Assembly: GCF_014287705.1 (NCBI RefSeq)
Contig: NZ_JACOOY010000004.1
Span: forward strand, 62,001-126,000
Source: Dorea_D hominis
Lineage (GTDB): Bacteria; Bacillota; Clostridia; Lachnospirales; Lachnospiraceae
Length of the DNA stretch: 64,000 nt
Direction: 5' to 3'
Numbering within the stretch: position 1 is the first letter of the stretch; each line of letters begins with the position of its first letter. A model generated the notes under the pieces. It made no database searches, was not told where the DNA came from, and saw nothing but the letters and a program-made list of their open reading frames with translations. The translations under genes and the position numbers were made by a program. This document shows, one piece after another, positions 19,287 to 27,265 of the stretch.

Positions 19287-19697
19287 ATGAAGAAAAAGAT
19301 ATTTAACATTATTCAGATTGGCGACAAGAGCAATCGTATCAGCCGGGCTTTTGATTTTTTTATTACGATTGTGATCATTTCCAATATTCTTGTAACTTTT
19401 TTGGAAACCTTTGAACAGTTGTCCTTTTTATCCGGCTTCTTTTGCGGCATGGAATATGTAACCATTTTTATTTTCTGCATTGCTTATCTCGGCGTCGGTG
19501 TTGTCGCTATTCCGACCGGTATTATCAGCGCCGGTTTCGTCGAGCAATACCAGCACAAAAGCAATATTTCCGATTTTTTAGTATTGCGCGATCATTTGTC
19601 TGTGCTTCCCCAGAAAAATATGATATTAAAGTTAAATGATATTATTGTGATCCGTACGCAAGAGGAGGATAGCAAGCAAATTATTCGTAATCTTTAA
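19287..19697 (+). pseudogene. Voltage-gated potassium-channel-like protein with voltage sensor and pore deleted
   Basis: The 136-codon open frame has a start codon and a usable RBS (GAGGAATC). Residues 20-60 match segments S1 and the beginning of S2 of a bacterial Kv-type channel (FDFFITIVIISNILVTFLET, MEYVTIFIFC). The next residues jump to the S6/post-pore segment IAYLGVGVVAIPTGIISAGF, followed by a C-terminal cytosolic tail (SVLPQKNMILKLNDIIVI). The rest of S2, S3, S4, S5 and the TVGYGD-type filter are absent. The frame is preserved across the join, so a small two-helix membrane protein could still be made. As a channel it must be inactive. I treat it as an internally deleted gene. Confidence 0.8.
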
Positions 19698-19755
19698 TTA
19701 CCTGACCATTTCTGAGCAAATGCTTACAACAGGTAACTGAAAATATCCCGAAAGA

Positions 19756-19797
19756 AGCCACCGATAACTTTTCATCTGTTATCAGTGGCTCCTTTTT
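19756..19797 (+). terminator. Terminator after the truncated channel gene
   Basis: A stem with arms AGCCACCGATAAC and GTTATCAGTGGCT (one mismatch) is followed by CCTTTTT on the plus strand. It can also act weakly on the minus strand for the LacI-GH32 remnant. Confidence 0.8.
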
Positions 19798-19834
19798 AAC
19801 GCTGTCATCGTTGAAAGCTTTCGCCCCAGCGTCC

Positions 19835-20179
19835 TTATTTTATTTCTGCAAGACAGATGTCTGCTCCTTCTGCCTGTACATTAATGCTGTACTTATCCGG
19901 GTAATATCTCGTTGAAAATACATATTCTCCGTCATTTACAAATACTTCTACGGAAGAGACATCCGCAATAACACGGATATTCGTCACTTCATCCGTTTCT
20001 ACATACCGGCAGTCTCTTCCGGCAGAAACGCAAGTCTTTCTATTGTCTGTAAAACGCATCCTGAATCTGCCATCTGTATATTCCAGAAGCTTCTCTTCAC
20101 TGACATAGCCTCCGTTCAGATATCTGGATACGGCCGCACTCGATACGCCTGCCAGTTTTGCTATTTCTTTAATTGTCAA
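19835..20179 (-). pseudogene. Chimera of a LacI-type regulator start and a GH32 sucrose hydrolase end
   Basis: The 114-codon open frame begins at a TTG with a strong AGGAGG site. The first 30 or so residues (MTIKEIAKLAGVSSAAVSRY) are the DNA-binding helix-turn-helix of a LacI-family regulator. From about residue 33 onward the sequence is the C-terminal beta-sandwich of a GH32 sucrose-6-phosphate hydrolase (SSVEVFVNDGEYVFSTRYYP). The ligand domain of the regulator and the catalytic propeller of the hydrolase are gone. It is best explained by deletion between adjacent scrR- and scrB-like genes. The join keeps the frame, so a DNA-binding headpiece fused to a lectin-like fold may be translated. 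Confidence 0.82.
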
Positions 20180-20241
20180 CGGGATATCCTCCTTTTATCT
20201 CAGTAATTTTCTCTTGATTATTCTTTCTGCTTCATCGAATC

Positions 20242-20781
20242 TTAGTAATTTTCTGCATGTACTTCAAAATATGCCTGTGGATGTGCACATACCGGACAGA
20301 CTTCCGGTGCCTTTTCGCCAACTACGATGTGTCCACAGTTGCGGCACTCCCATACTTTTACTTCGCTCTTCGCAAATACTTCCTGTGCTTCCACATTATG
20401 AAGCAGTGCACGGTAGCGCTCTTCATGCGCTTTCTCGATCGCTGCAACCATGCGGAATTTCTCAGCCAGCTCCGGAAATCCTTCTGCTTCTGCAGTCTTG
20501 GCAAATCCATCATACATATCTGTCCACTCGTAGTTTTCTCCTTCTGCAGCCGCTGCCAGGTTCTCTGCTGTATTTCCGATTCCTTCTAATTCTTTGAACC
20601 ACATTTTTGCATGTTCTTTTTCGTTATCTGCTGTTTTTAAAAACAGGGAAGAAATCTGCTCAAAGCCTTCTTTCTTTGCTTTCGATGCGAAATATGTGTA
20701 TTTATTTCTCGCCTGTGACTCACCTGAAAATGCTTCCATCAAGTTCTTTTCTGTCTCTGTTCCTGAATATTTGTTTCCCAT
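20242..20781 (-). CDS. Rubrerythrin
   Basis: The 179-residue cytoplasmic diiron peroxidase reduces hydrogen peroxide in anaerobes. The N-terminal four-helix domain (1-140) shows the iron ligands E-x(2)-A-x-N-x-Y (SGESQARNKYTYFA), ADNEKEHAKMWF and AAIEKAHEERYRAL. The C-terminal rubredoxin domain has two CxxC pairs (WECRNCGHIVVG, CPVCAHPQAYF). Length is typical. The ATG at 20781 follows GGAGGG, and a TTGTTT-18-TATAAT promoter lies just upstream. It appears monocistronic. The intact oxidative-stress enzyme among decayed neighbours marks the boundary of the damaged patch. Confidence 0.96.
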   Translation of the reverse strand: MGNKYSGTETEKNLMEAFSGESQARNKYTYFASKAKKEGFEQISSLFLKTADNEKEHAKMWFKELEGIGNTAENLAAAAEGENYEWTDMYDGFAKTAEAEGFPELAEKFRMVAAIEKAHEERYRALLHNVEAQEVFAKSEVKVWECRNCGHIVVGEKAPEVCPVCAHPQAYFEVHAENY

Positions 20782-20849
20782 TTTAAAACCCTCCGTCTCT
20801 TAAAATATTTGTCCGGAAATGCCGTTTCCTCATTTTCGATACTATCTAT

Positions 20850-20879
20850 ATTATACAGCTTTTTCCAAAATATAAACAA
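20850..20879 (-). promoter_or_regulatory. Rubrerythrin promoter
   Basis: The minus strand carries TTGTTT (20874-20879), an 18-nt spacer and TATAAT (20850-20855), about 70 nt before the start codon. No PerR-type box was recognised. Confidence 0.65.
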
Positions 20880-20886
20880 AATTTCT

Positions 20887-21813
20887 TTACAACAAATATG
20901 TTTCAATCTTTTCTTTCTGAAGATTCTCACCGATCACAATAAGCACTTCCTGCCCTTCCGCGACATCCGCTGTCAGCATATGGTCTCTCGTTGCATTAAT
21001 CTGTTTCCAACCGTCTTCTTTTGCAAATCCTTTGATGCGGAAGACATGTCCGCATGCCGGATCTGCCAAAATCTGTCTGGCAGCTTCACCCAGTTCCTGC
21101 ACATTTTTATGAAGTTCCAGAAAATACAAAGACGTGAAATCTTCTTCTGTTGCATCCATCTTACGGTAACTTGCCTGTTTATATCCCACTGCCATGATCC
21201 GCTCAAAGTCCGTATCTGTCATACTGTCCGCTGTCTTTTCCAGTATCTCGTCTCCCTCCAGCACTCTCTTACACCCAATACCGGCAAGCGCATGGTTCAG
21301 ATGTGCGATCGTATTTCTCTTATCTTCTTCATTCGCCAGATCTGTCTTGCTTAAAATGACACAGCCGGCATTGGAGACCTCCGACGCAAGCAGATAATCT
21401 GCTTCTGCTGATAAATGTTCCTCCAGAGCCGCATCTGCCACTGCAATAACACTTCCGATCTCATACCAACGGTCCAGGGGATCGTCCCGCAAAACATCAA
21501 AGAATTCATCTACATCATAGATGCCCGACGGTTCCACGATCACCCGGTCATATCCACACATTCCCATGGAAATTAACTTTGTGCGGAACCGTCTGCGGTG
21601 CGTCTCTTTATCGCAGCCACCGGAAACCATCTCCAGTTCACATTTTTCTCCCATCAGATCTTGAAGCAGCATCATATCAACGTTGACAGCTCCATAATCA
21701 TTTTCCAGAATCCCGATATTCATCCCCTGTCCGATCAGATACTCTGCATATTTTTTTATAAATGTTGTCTTCCCGGAGCCTAAAAATCCGGTAATCAGAT
21801 CTATTTTTACCAT
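20887..21813 (-). CDS. COG0523/CobW-type G3E GTPase lacking the CxCC metal motif
   Basis: The 308-residue GTPase has Walker A FLGSGKTTFI (residues 9-18), switch region ENDYGAVNVD, Walker B-like DRVIVEPSGIYDV and base-recognition SKTDL. The C-terminal CobW_C-like part is short. Members deliver or insert metals, usually with a CxCC site after the switch region. Here the equivalent segment reads SGGCDKETHRRRF, with one cysteine, so metal handling must differ from ZigA/YeiR-type proteins. The ATG at 21813 follows AGGAGAG. It is probably monocistronic; a possible TTGTAA-16-TAATTA promoter lies upstream. Its partner metalloprotein is unknown; rubrerythrin is the next gene but uses iron by other routes. 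Confidence 0.85.
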   Translation of the reverse strand: MVKIDLITGFLGSGKTTFIKKYAEYLIGQGMNIGILENDYGAVNVDMMLLQDLMGEKCELEMVSGGCDKETHRRRFRTKLISMGMCGYDRVIVEPSGIYDVDEFFDVLRDDPLDRWYEIGSVIAVADAALEEHLSAEADYLLASEVSNAGCVILSKTDLANEEDKRNTIAHLNHALAGIGCKRVLEGDEILEKTADSMTDTDFERIMAVGYKQASYRKMDATEEDFTSLYFLELHKNVQELGEAARQILADPACGHVFRIKGFAKEDGWKQINATRDHMLTADVAEGQEVLIVIGENLQKEKIETYLL

Positions 21814-22008
21814 TCTATGTCTCTCCTGCTATTATTTTCCTATAATTATCTCAGGTTTCATTCTTTACAAATTCTCTGTTTGCTTAATATGACATATATA
21901 AAATTCTCAATGATTTGCACGAACGCATATGCTCGGCAGTCATTTGCATTTTCTTGATTCTAACATAAAATCTCTCTCTCCGCTATATCCGCATATGATC
22001 AGCAAAGA

Positions 22009-22039
22009 AAAATGGTGCCGGAAATCCCGACACCATTTT
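22009..22039 (-). terminator. Terminator after the aerolysin-like/LRR exoprotein
   Basis: A stem AAAATGGTGCCGG / CCCGACACCATTTT with one mismatch is followed on the minus strand by TTTTTCTTT. It lies about 45 nt after the stop codon. Confidence 0.85.
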
Positions 22040-22083
22040 CCCGTAAGGTATATAAAGAGAGTCTGCCAAGAAGGCATTCTATG

Positions 22084-25000
22084 TTATTGCTTTACGAACT
22101 TGCATTTCTTAAGTCCGTAAGCGCATAACAGCTTTTTGTACGTTGTATATCTGCTCCTTGGCACATATACTTTTGCATTCTTCACATTAATAAATACATG
22201 TGGCTTCTCCAACCTCATCCGTTTTGTTCCTTTAAATACAATCTTTTTCAACTTCTTATTCTGACAAAACGCATGTGCAAACATTTTTGTTACATTCTTT
22301 CCAACTGTAAGTTTCTTAAGATTCGAACACCTGTAAAATGCTTTGTATCCAACTTTTTCGATAGAATCCGGAAGTACAATCGTTTTGATTTTCTTATTTG
22401 CTTCAAACGCACGCTTTCCAATCGCTGTTACATTATATTTGACCGAATTCCATGAAATGCTCTTTGGAATCGACACATTTTTACTGCTGCATTTTTTGGC
22501 AAATCCGATAACTTCCACTTTTCCTGTTCCGTCTGTTTTCGAATTTGTCACCCTATAACGATATATCCCTTTCGTAATAACATCGCCTTTGTGTATGTTC
22601 CGCTTTCCTGTTACATTTACTTTGATCATGGCTGTGGCGTCGAGTTCTGAATTTTTCACAGTTACAGTACTGTTCAGGCTTTTATATTTGTCTTCATCAA
22701 TAATATATTTTAAGTAAACCGTTTCTTTTTTATCACTGTTAAGACTACCCGCCTTCAATACTTTTTTCTCTGTCGCTTTATTTTTTTCTATAGATGCCAC
22801 TTTACTTTTTTTCAGCTCTTTGCCTTTACTGTCTGTAAGAGCCCAGTGCCCATGGGCTTGATTAAATCCATAGTAATCTACGCCATTTTTATTTGTTCCT
22901 TTTACTGTAATCTTTTCCAGTGCAAATTGATCTCCACTTCGCATGTTCAACGTCTTCACACCATTTGTAACAACCACTTTTTTAAGAGGATACAGTGGGA
23001 TGAGCCCTTTGACATCCGAATGCGTACTATTTGCATCATAACGGAGCACACCACCAGTTACTGCCATCGGACAATGGGACGACAGCCATGCTACCTTATC
23101 TTTCAACGTTACTTTTTCACTGCCTGCTGACTGAGTCATTGTACCGGAAGAGACATTCTCTTTCGCCTTCTTCGCGATATTTTTACTATCATCCGTACTC
23201 TGTGTTCCATAGATAGAGGTATCTTCTGTATAATAAAAATTCACACTGTTAATCAATTGGAGCATATAATTCTCTATTCCTGCAGCCTCTAGTGCTTCTT
23301 TGTCTGCCTTTCCGATCGGCTGTATCCATTTCCTGTATACTCCGGAATTTTCATCATAGCTCCATTCATTTTCAACTTCTTCTCCGTTGCTGTCCTTCAC
23401 AACTTTATCATATAAGTAATACGTCTTATTTCTAAGTTTATATATACCGCTTGCTGTCATCTCAGTCTCATAAGAAACCGGACGTTCTTCTTCCAGATCC
23501 TCTACGTCAAATGTACTCTGGATTTCTCCGTCGTCACTTACAAGGATCCTGTTCACACGTACTGCTGCCGTCTCTGTTCCGACCTCATCCTCGTTGATCG
23601 TTCCGTTTAAGATTCCTGTCCAGTCCAGGCTATTTACTTTATCTGCCGGTCTTTCATCATTTCTTTTCTCAGACCAGCCAACAGTCTGTCCATAAGTCTC
23701 TTCGTAATTTTGTGTGTTTACATATTTTACTGCACGATTATACAGATTATCCATCGCTGTCGTGCCGCCTTTTTCTGAATCCGTTCCAAAAATCGTACTG
23801 AAATGCCCCTGCCGATATCCAGATGTATGGAACATCTGCACTTTATCGTTATCATCATACACCACGCCCGATAACGAGAAAATTGCTGTTTTAAATGTCA
23901 CTGCCACGGGACAGTCATAACCTAATTTTACATTCGTTGCAACGCCTGAAGATTCTACTCCGGCTGCTGTCTGTGCCGGAAGCGTTATATTGGTGGAAAC
24001 TTTATTTTCCTTTAACAGACTATACTCCTTCTCCCCGGAATAAGCGGTAGGCAATGCCTCTCCGCATGTAACTTCCAGTCCCGACTTTTTTTCTATCTCG
24101 CCCAAAAGCGGAATCCCCGTTGAAAGTCCGATATCCGGGTTGATCATCTCACTGTAAGAATACTTCTTTCCTGCCTCTAAAGTGTTGGACGTTGTAAGCG
24201 AATGAGATTGTTTTAACTCCATTCCCACATTTTTTGCCTTTGTTGATTCATTTTTATAATAACTGAGTTCCGGATCTTTCTTACTACTTGTTTGAATAGA
24301 TACCCCGCCGGCATTATTTTCTGCCGCTTGCTGCAGCGACTCATACTCCTGTGCTTTTGTAATATATTCCAGTCCGTCTCCGGCAAGCACCGCTAACTTA
24401 AAATCATAAAATGCAATTCCAAATGTATTATAGTTATACTTAAATGTTCTGCCTGCGCGGTCCACACACGTAACAAGCGAAAATACTACATCCTGTCCGG
24501 TATCATCATTTAACTGTTTTAATGTATTTTCTGCACTCTCGGTCTCTTGTAGCACATCACTTCCTTTGATCTTATGATGAATCGCATCTGCGATTTCATC
24601 TGCAGCAAGTTGTCGTACCTCTTTCAGACTGGTCGTACAGGAAAGCCCACTCCACTTTGTATAATCCTTTCCTTTTGTTCCATTCACATGCTCTTCCGGC
24701 TGTGCAAGCGCATCGGAAATATCTGCATATCCTGCTTTGTTCCGTGTATTTTCTGTAGTAAAATTATTCTCAAATCCGCCGTTTGCATTTACTCTTGCCG
24801 CAACTTTACTATGCGTTCCATAAATCTGCTCTGCAAGAGACGACCACTGACTGATCACACTATCTGTGCCACCATCCATATCTTTTCCACTTTGCAGAAC
24901 CGCTTTAAATAAAGCCTTCTGATCTGCCAGATTCAAGCGCTTTTCCGGATCTCCATCATGGATATCATAATATATCTTGTTATCTATATTCACCGAACGA

Positions 25001-25173
25001 ATCCCTGTCCGGTCTTTTACCGGGCCGCTTTCCGCATTGTTTTTATACCGATATGTCACACTGGCGTCAGACGCCGCTTTCACCGGCAAAGGAACGGATA
25101 ATCCGAGTACAGACGACATAGCCAGTACTACTGCGAGGGTCCCTGCCAACATTTTTCTTTTTCTGTAATTCAT
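22084..25173 (-). CDS. Large secreted protein with aerolysin-like segment and C-terminal LRR_5 repeats
   Basis: The 1029-residue exoprotein has a signal peptide of about 34 residues ending VKA. Residues about 280-440 alternate Ser/Thr-rich amphipathic strands (VGMELKQSHSLTTSNTLEAG, IGLSTGIPLLGEIEKKSG, VSTNITLPAQTAAGVES) and end with VKLGYDCPVAVTFKTAIFSL. This order, including a glycine-bounded segment between strands, resembles the pore domain of aerolysin/ETX-MTX2 toxins; the assignment is inference from pattern. The C-terminus (about 880-1029) holds LRR_5 repeats (AIGKRAFEANKKIKTIVLPD). The ATG at 25173 with AGAGGTG 8 nt upstream is preferred over a GTG at 25182. It follows a small two-TM gene by 31 nt and is probably co-transcribed. 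It could instead be a non-toxic adhesin. Confidence 0.7.
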   Translation of the reverse strand: MNYRKRKMLAGTLAVVLAMSSVLGLSVPLPVKAASDASVTYRYKNNAESGPVKDRTGIRSVNIDNKIYYDIHDGDPEKRLNLADQKALFKAVLQSGKDMDGGTDSVISQWSSLAEQIYGTHSKVAARVNANGGFENNFTTENTRNKAGYADISDALAQPEEHVNGTKGKDYTKWSGLSCTTSLKEVRQLAADEIADAIHHKIKGSDVLQETESAENTLKQLNDDTGQDVVFSLVTCVDRAGRTFKYNYNTFGIAFYDFKLAVLAGDGLEYITKAQEYESLQQAAENNAGGVSIQTSSKKDPELSYYKNESTKAKNVGMELKQSHSLTTSNTLEAGKKYSYSEMINPDIGLSTGIPLLGEIEKKSGLEVTCGEALPTAYSGEKEYSLLKENKVSTNITLPAQTAAGVESSGVATNVKLGYDCPVAVTFKTAIFSLSGVVYDDNDKVQMFHTSGYRQGHFSTIFGTDSEKGGTTAMDNLYNRAVKYVNTQNYEETYGQTVGWSEKRNDERPADKVNSLDWTGILNGTINEDEVGTETAAVRVNRILVSDDGEIQSTFDVEDLEEERPVSYETEMTASGIYKLRNKTYYLYDKVVKDSNGEEVENEWSYDENSGVYRKWIQPIGKADKEALEAAGIENYMLQLINSVNFYYTEDTSIYGTQSTDDSKNIAKKAKENVSSGTMTQSAGSEKVTLKDKVAWLSSHCPMAVTGGVLRYDANSTHSDVKGLIPLYPLKKVVVTNGVKTLNMRSGDQFALEKITVKGTNKNGVDYYGFNQAHGHWALTDSKGKELKKSKVASIEKNKATEKKVLKAGSLNSDKKETVYLKYIIDEDKYKSLNSTVTVKNSELDATAMIKVNVTGKRNIHKGDVITKGIYRYRVTNSKTDGTGKVEVIGFAKKCSSKNVSIPKSISWNSVKYNVTAIGKRAFEANKKIKTIVLPDSIEKVGYKAFYRCSNLKKLTVGKNVTKMFAHAFCQNKKLKKIVFKGTKRMRLEKPHVFINVKNAKVYVPRSRYTTYKKLLCAYGLKKCKFVKQ

Positions 25174-25204
25174 CCTCTGCACCTCTTGTATTTATATTGA
25201 TTAT

Positions 25205-25519
25205 TTATTCACTGTAAATATTGTTTGCCTTCTTTTTCCGAAACCGCATACAGATAACGGTGACAACCACACCTGCCACAAAAGCAGCAAGACCGATCAG
25301 TACATAAATATCTGCTCCGTTGCGCAGGAGAACAGATCCGTAGCCGGATGCTACCGTCGCAACTCCAGATATGTGTGTCATACGAAACATCCTCCCCATA
25401 CATACAGCCAGTACAATAGCTATCGCTATTAATCCTGAAATAATCCGCCTGTCATACCGGCAGCGCAAAAACAGACTCCGGCGACGGATCTTACATTTTC
25501 TGATCTCCTTCTGATCCAT
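25205..25519 (-). CDS. Small two-TM membrane protein, paralogue of the sigma-operon protein
   Basis: The 104-residue protein has a very basic cytosolic head (KCKIRRRSLFLRCRYDRR), a first TM segment (about 29-46), an external loop of about 30 residues, a second TM segment (about 72-93) and a basic tail RFRKKK. Start: ATG at 25519 behind AAAGGAGG; the longer frame lacks an RBS. It aligns with the 125-residue protein encoded next to the ECF sigma factor: ISG at TM1, then GYGSVLLRNGADIY against GMASMFGQYDALGY, then AF..GV.VTV..R. Partnering with PrsW or the downstream exoprotein is inferred from context. No known family was recognised with confidence. Confidence 0.75.
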   Translation of the reverse strand: MDQKEIRKCKIRRRSLFLRCRYDRRIISGLIAIAIVLAVCMGRMFRMTHISGVATVASGYGSVLLRNGADIYVLIGLAAFVAGVVVTVICMRFRKKKANNIYSE

Positions 25520-25593
25520 TTTCCGACCTCCTTTCTCGATTTTATATACTTTTTTCACTCTCTATCTATACGAAAGACACAATAAAAAAAATC

Positions 25594-25620
25594 CTTTCAC
25601 TTATTTTTCCTAAGTGAAAG
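25594..25620. terminator. Bidirectional-looking terminator overlapping the prsW stop codon
   Basis: A perfect 10-bp stem CTTTCACTTA / TAAGTGAAAG is flanked by A and T runs on both sides. The prsW stop codon lies inside the second arm. It separates the sigma-prsW operon from the exoprotein pair downstream and may allow partial read-through. Confidence 0.8.
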
Positions 25621-26260
25621 AATTTTTTTCTTCTTTTAATTTTATTATGCTCTTCCATCCGGCAAACAGCCCAAGTATCATGACTGTCGGGAACAGATAT
25701 CCAAATGCTCTCCAGTTCCCTTCTGCAGAAACAAGAAGATTATAAATTGCATGAAATACACTGCACGCTCCAAGAAGTCCGACCATTCCGGTTATTGCAA
25801 GAGTACGTCTCCGGAAAATATAAGTAATCCCGAATCCCATAAGAATCCCACACAGGATATGCAACGCACCGGAAGCAAATCCACGGACTACAAGGATCTC
25901 AAAATCTGCTGCTCCGTTCTCTGTCAGATAGCATATATTTTCAAATGTTGCAAATCCAACCGCAATCGCAATCGCGGTTCTTGGTATTTCTTCTTTCTTC
26001 GGTTCAAAAATCAGAATGTAAAACAGAAGCGGAAATAATTTCATCACTTCTTCGCAGACCGGCGTAATCTCAATTGCCGCCTGTACTGCATCTGCTCCAT
26101 AATAATTCATAAAAAAGCTGTTCACATATGCCGACAGCATACACATTCCCATTCCGGTTGTAACAAAAAACGTATATTTTCTCGCCTCACCCGGTATAAA
26201 CAGAAGTGACAACAACATCGGTACTGCAATACAGATGAAAATATTTTCAATGTACATCAT
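25610..26260 (-). CDS. prsW: PrsW-family intramembrane protease
   Basis: The 216-residue polytopic protein has about 7 TM segments and the PrsW signature in order: EEVMK (residues 70-74), FEN (106-108) followed by Y111, H134 in a helix ending ILCGILMGFG, and H170-x3-N174. PrsW in Bacillus subtilis performs site-1 cleavage of the anti-sigma factor RsiW after envelope stress. Here the gene is the last of an operon that starts with an ECF sigma factor, which supports the same logic. RBS GGAGGTG lies upstream of two adjacent ATGs, and the start overlaps the previous gene by 14 nt. The likely substrate is one of the two-TM proteins nearby (inference). Confidence 0.88.
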   Translation of the reverse strand: MMYIENIFICIAVPMLLSLLFIPGEARKYTFFVTTGMGMCMLSAYVNSFFMNYYGADAVQAAIEITPVCEEVMKLFPLLFYILIFEPKKEEIPRTAIAIAVGFATFENICYLTENGAADFEILVVRGFASGALHILCGILMGFGITYIFRRRTLAITGMVGLLGACSVFHAIYNLLVSAEGNWRAFGYLFPTVMILGLFAGWKSIIKLKEEKNSFT

Positions 26261-26870
26261 GTTTCTTCACCTCCGAAACTGTACACGGCAGCAGACCGGC
26301 GACTGAAAAAGTCAGTACAAAATCAATCAGGAAATACAGATTAAATTTTGTATAATCATTGAAAAAATGCGAGCTTATGTATAGAACAAGCTGAAGGATC
26401 ACACAGATCAGCGGCCACACATCTGTCAACCGGATGTCGTCTCCATACTGCATATGAAATACCGCTATATACGTAATTGCTCCGACTGTCACTGCAAATG
26501 CTCCTGTAGACAGAATTGCCGGACCGAATATCTCACTTCTCATTGCGACTATAAAAATCACAGCCGCACAGACTGCAGGGACAGGCGCAAAACGGGATTT
26601 TTCCCCGTCTCTGCGCACAATCTGATAAGTATGCAGAAAGAGATAGCTGGAAATCCATGAAATCTCTGCTACATAAAAAATCTGCGGAACGTCACCGCGA
26701 ATGAAGAGGTATAACACATAATACAAAGTCCCCATCATAAAACAACCATGTTCCAGCGCCAGAATAATATAGATCCGGTCTTTTTGCCGGAACCAGAAAA
26801 TAATATCTGCCACTGCCGCCACAAGCATTACACCGACCTGCATAAAATTGTCAATCAACTCAAAATTCAT
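26247..26870 (-). CDS. Polytopic membrane protein of the sigma-PrsW operon
   Basis: The 207-residue hydrophobic protein has about six or seven TM segments (for example near residues 12-26, 33-56, 66-84, 94-109, 116-135, 150-165, 176-195). No catalytic motif was recognised. It starts with RBS AGGGAG 7 nt before the ATG, lies 17 nt after the two-TM gene and overlaps prsW by 14 nt, so it is co-translated with the protease. Layout suggests a sensor or helper for the sigma/anti-sigma circuit. A 7TM-receptor-like role would fit its size, but no sequence match was seen. Confidence 0.72.
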   Translation of the reverse strand: MNFELIDNFMQVGVMLVAAVADIIFWFRQKDRIYIILALEHGCFMMGTLYYVLYLFIRGDVPQIFYVAEISWISSYLFLHTYQIVRRDGEKSRFAPVPAVCAAVIFIVAMRSEIFGPAILSTGAFAVTVGAITYIAVFHMQYGDDIRLTDVWPLICVILQLVLYISSHFFNDYTKFNLYFLIDFVLTFSVAGLLPCTVSEVKKHDVH

Positions 26871-26887
26871 CTGTATGCTCCCTGCTT

Positions 26888-27265
26888 CTACTCTTCATCC
26901 TTTTTCGCCTGTTCCGCACTCTTTTCATATTGTTTCTTCTCCTGCCGATGCTCCTCTGCACGTTTCATCCGATATAACAACACTGTCACACACACACCAA
27001 GTGCAAATGCCAGTATTCCCATACATATATATCCGAGCGCATCATACTGTCCGAACATGCTTGCCATTCCGGGACTGTAATTCATCTTACCTGCAGCGTT
27101 CTGCTTCATAACACTCGGAAGATACATTCCCAGACCGACTACAGCGATCAGACATGCGGCAATACTTATTCCACTGATCATATACTGTCTTTTCTTACGC
27201 TCTTCTATCTTAATCTCCTGTGTTCTTTTATGAATCAACTGCTGACGCTCTTTATTCGTCCGCAT
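26888..27265 (-). CDS. Two-TM membrane protein beside the ECF sigma factor, candidate anti-sigma
   Basis: The 125-residue protein has a strongly charged cytosolic head (about 1-32, rich in Lys/Arg/Glu), TM1 (about 33-50), a 30-residue external loop with several Met, TM2 (about 78-100), and a charged tail of about 25 residues. The ATG at 27265 has GGAGGG 8 nt upstream and overlaps the sigma gene by 14 nt; the alternative TTG at 27271 is too close to the RBS. Overlap with the sigma gene and the presence of prsW downstream make it the natural candidate for the membrane anti-sigma factor (inference); no ZAS zinc motif is present. Confidence 0.75.
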   Translation of the reverse strand: MRTNKERQQLIHKRTQEIKIEERKKRQYMISGISIAACLIAVVGLGMYLPSVMKQNAAGKMNYSPGMASMFGQYDALGYICMGILAFALGVCVTVLLYRMKRAEEHRQEKKQYEKSAEQAKKDEE

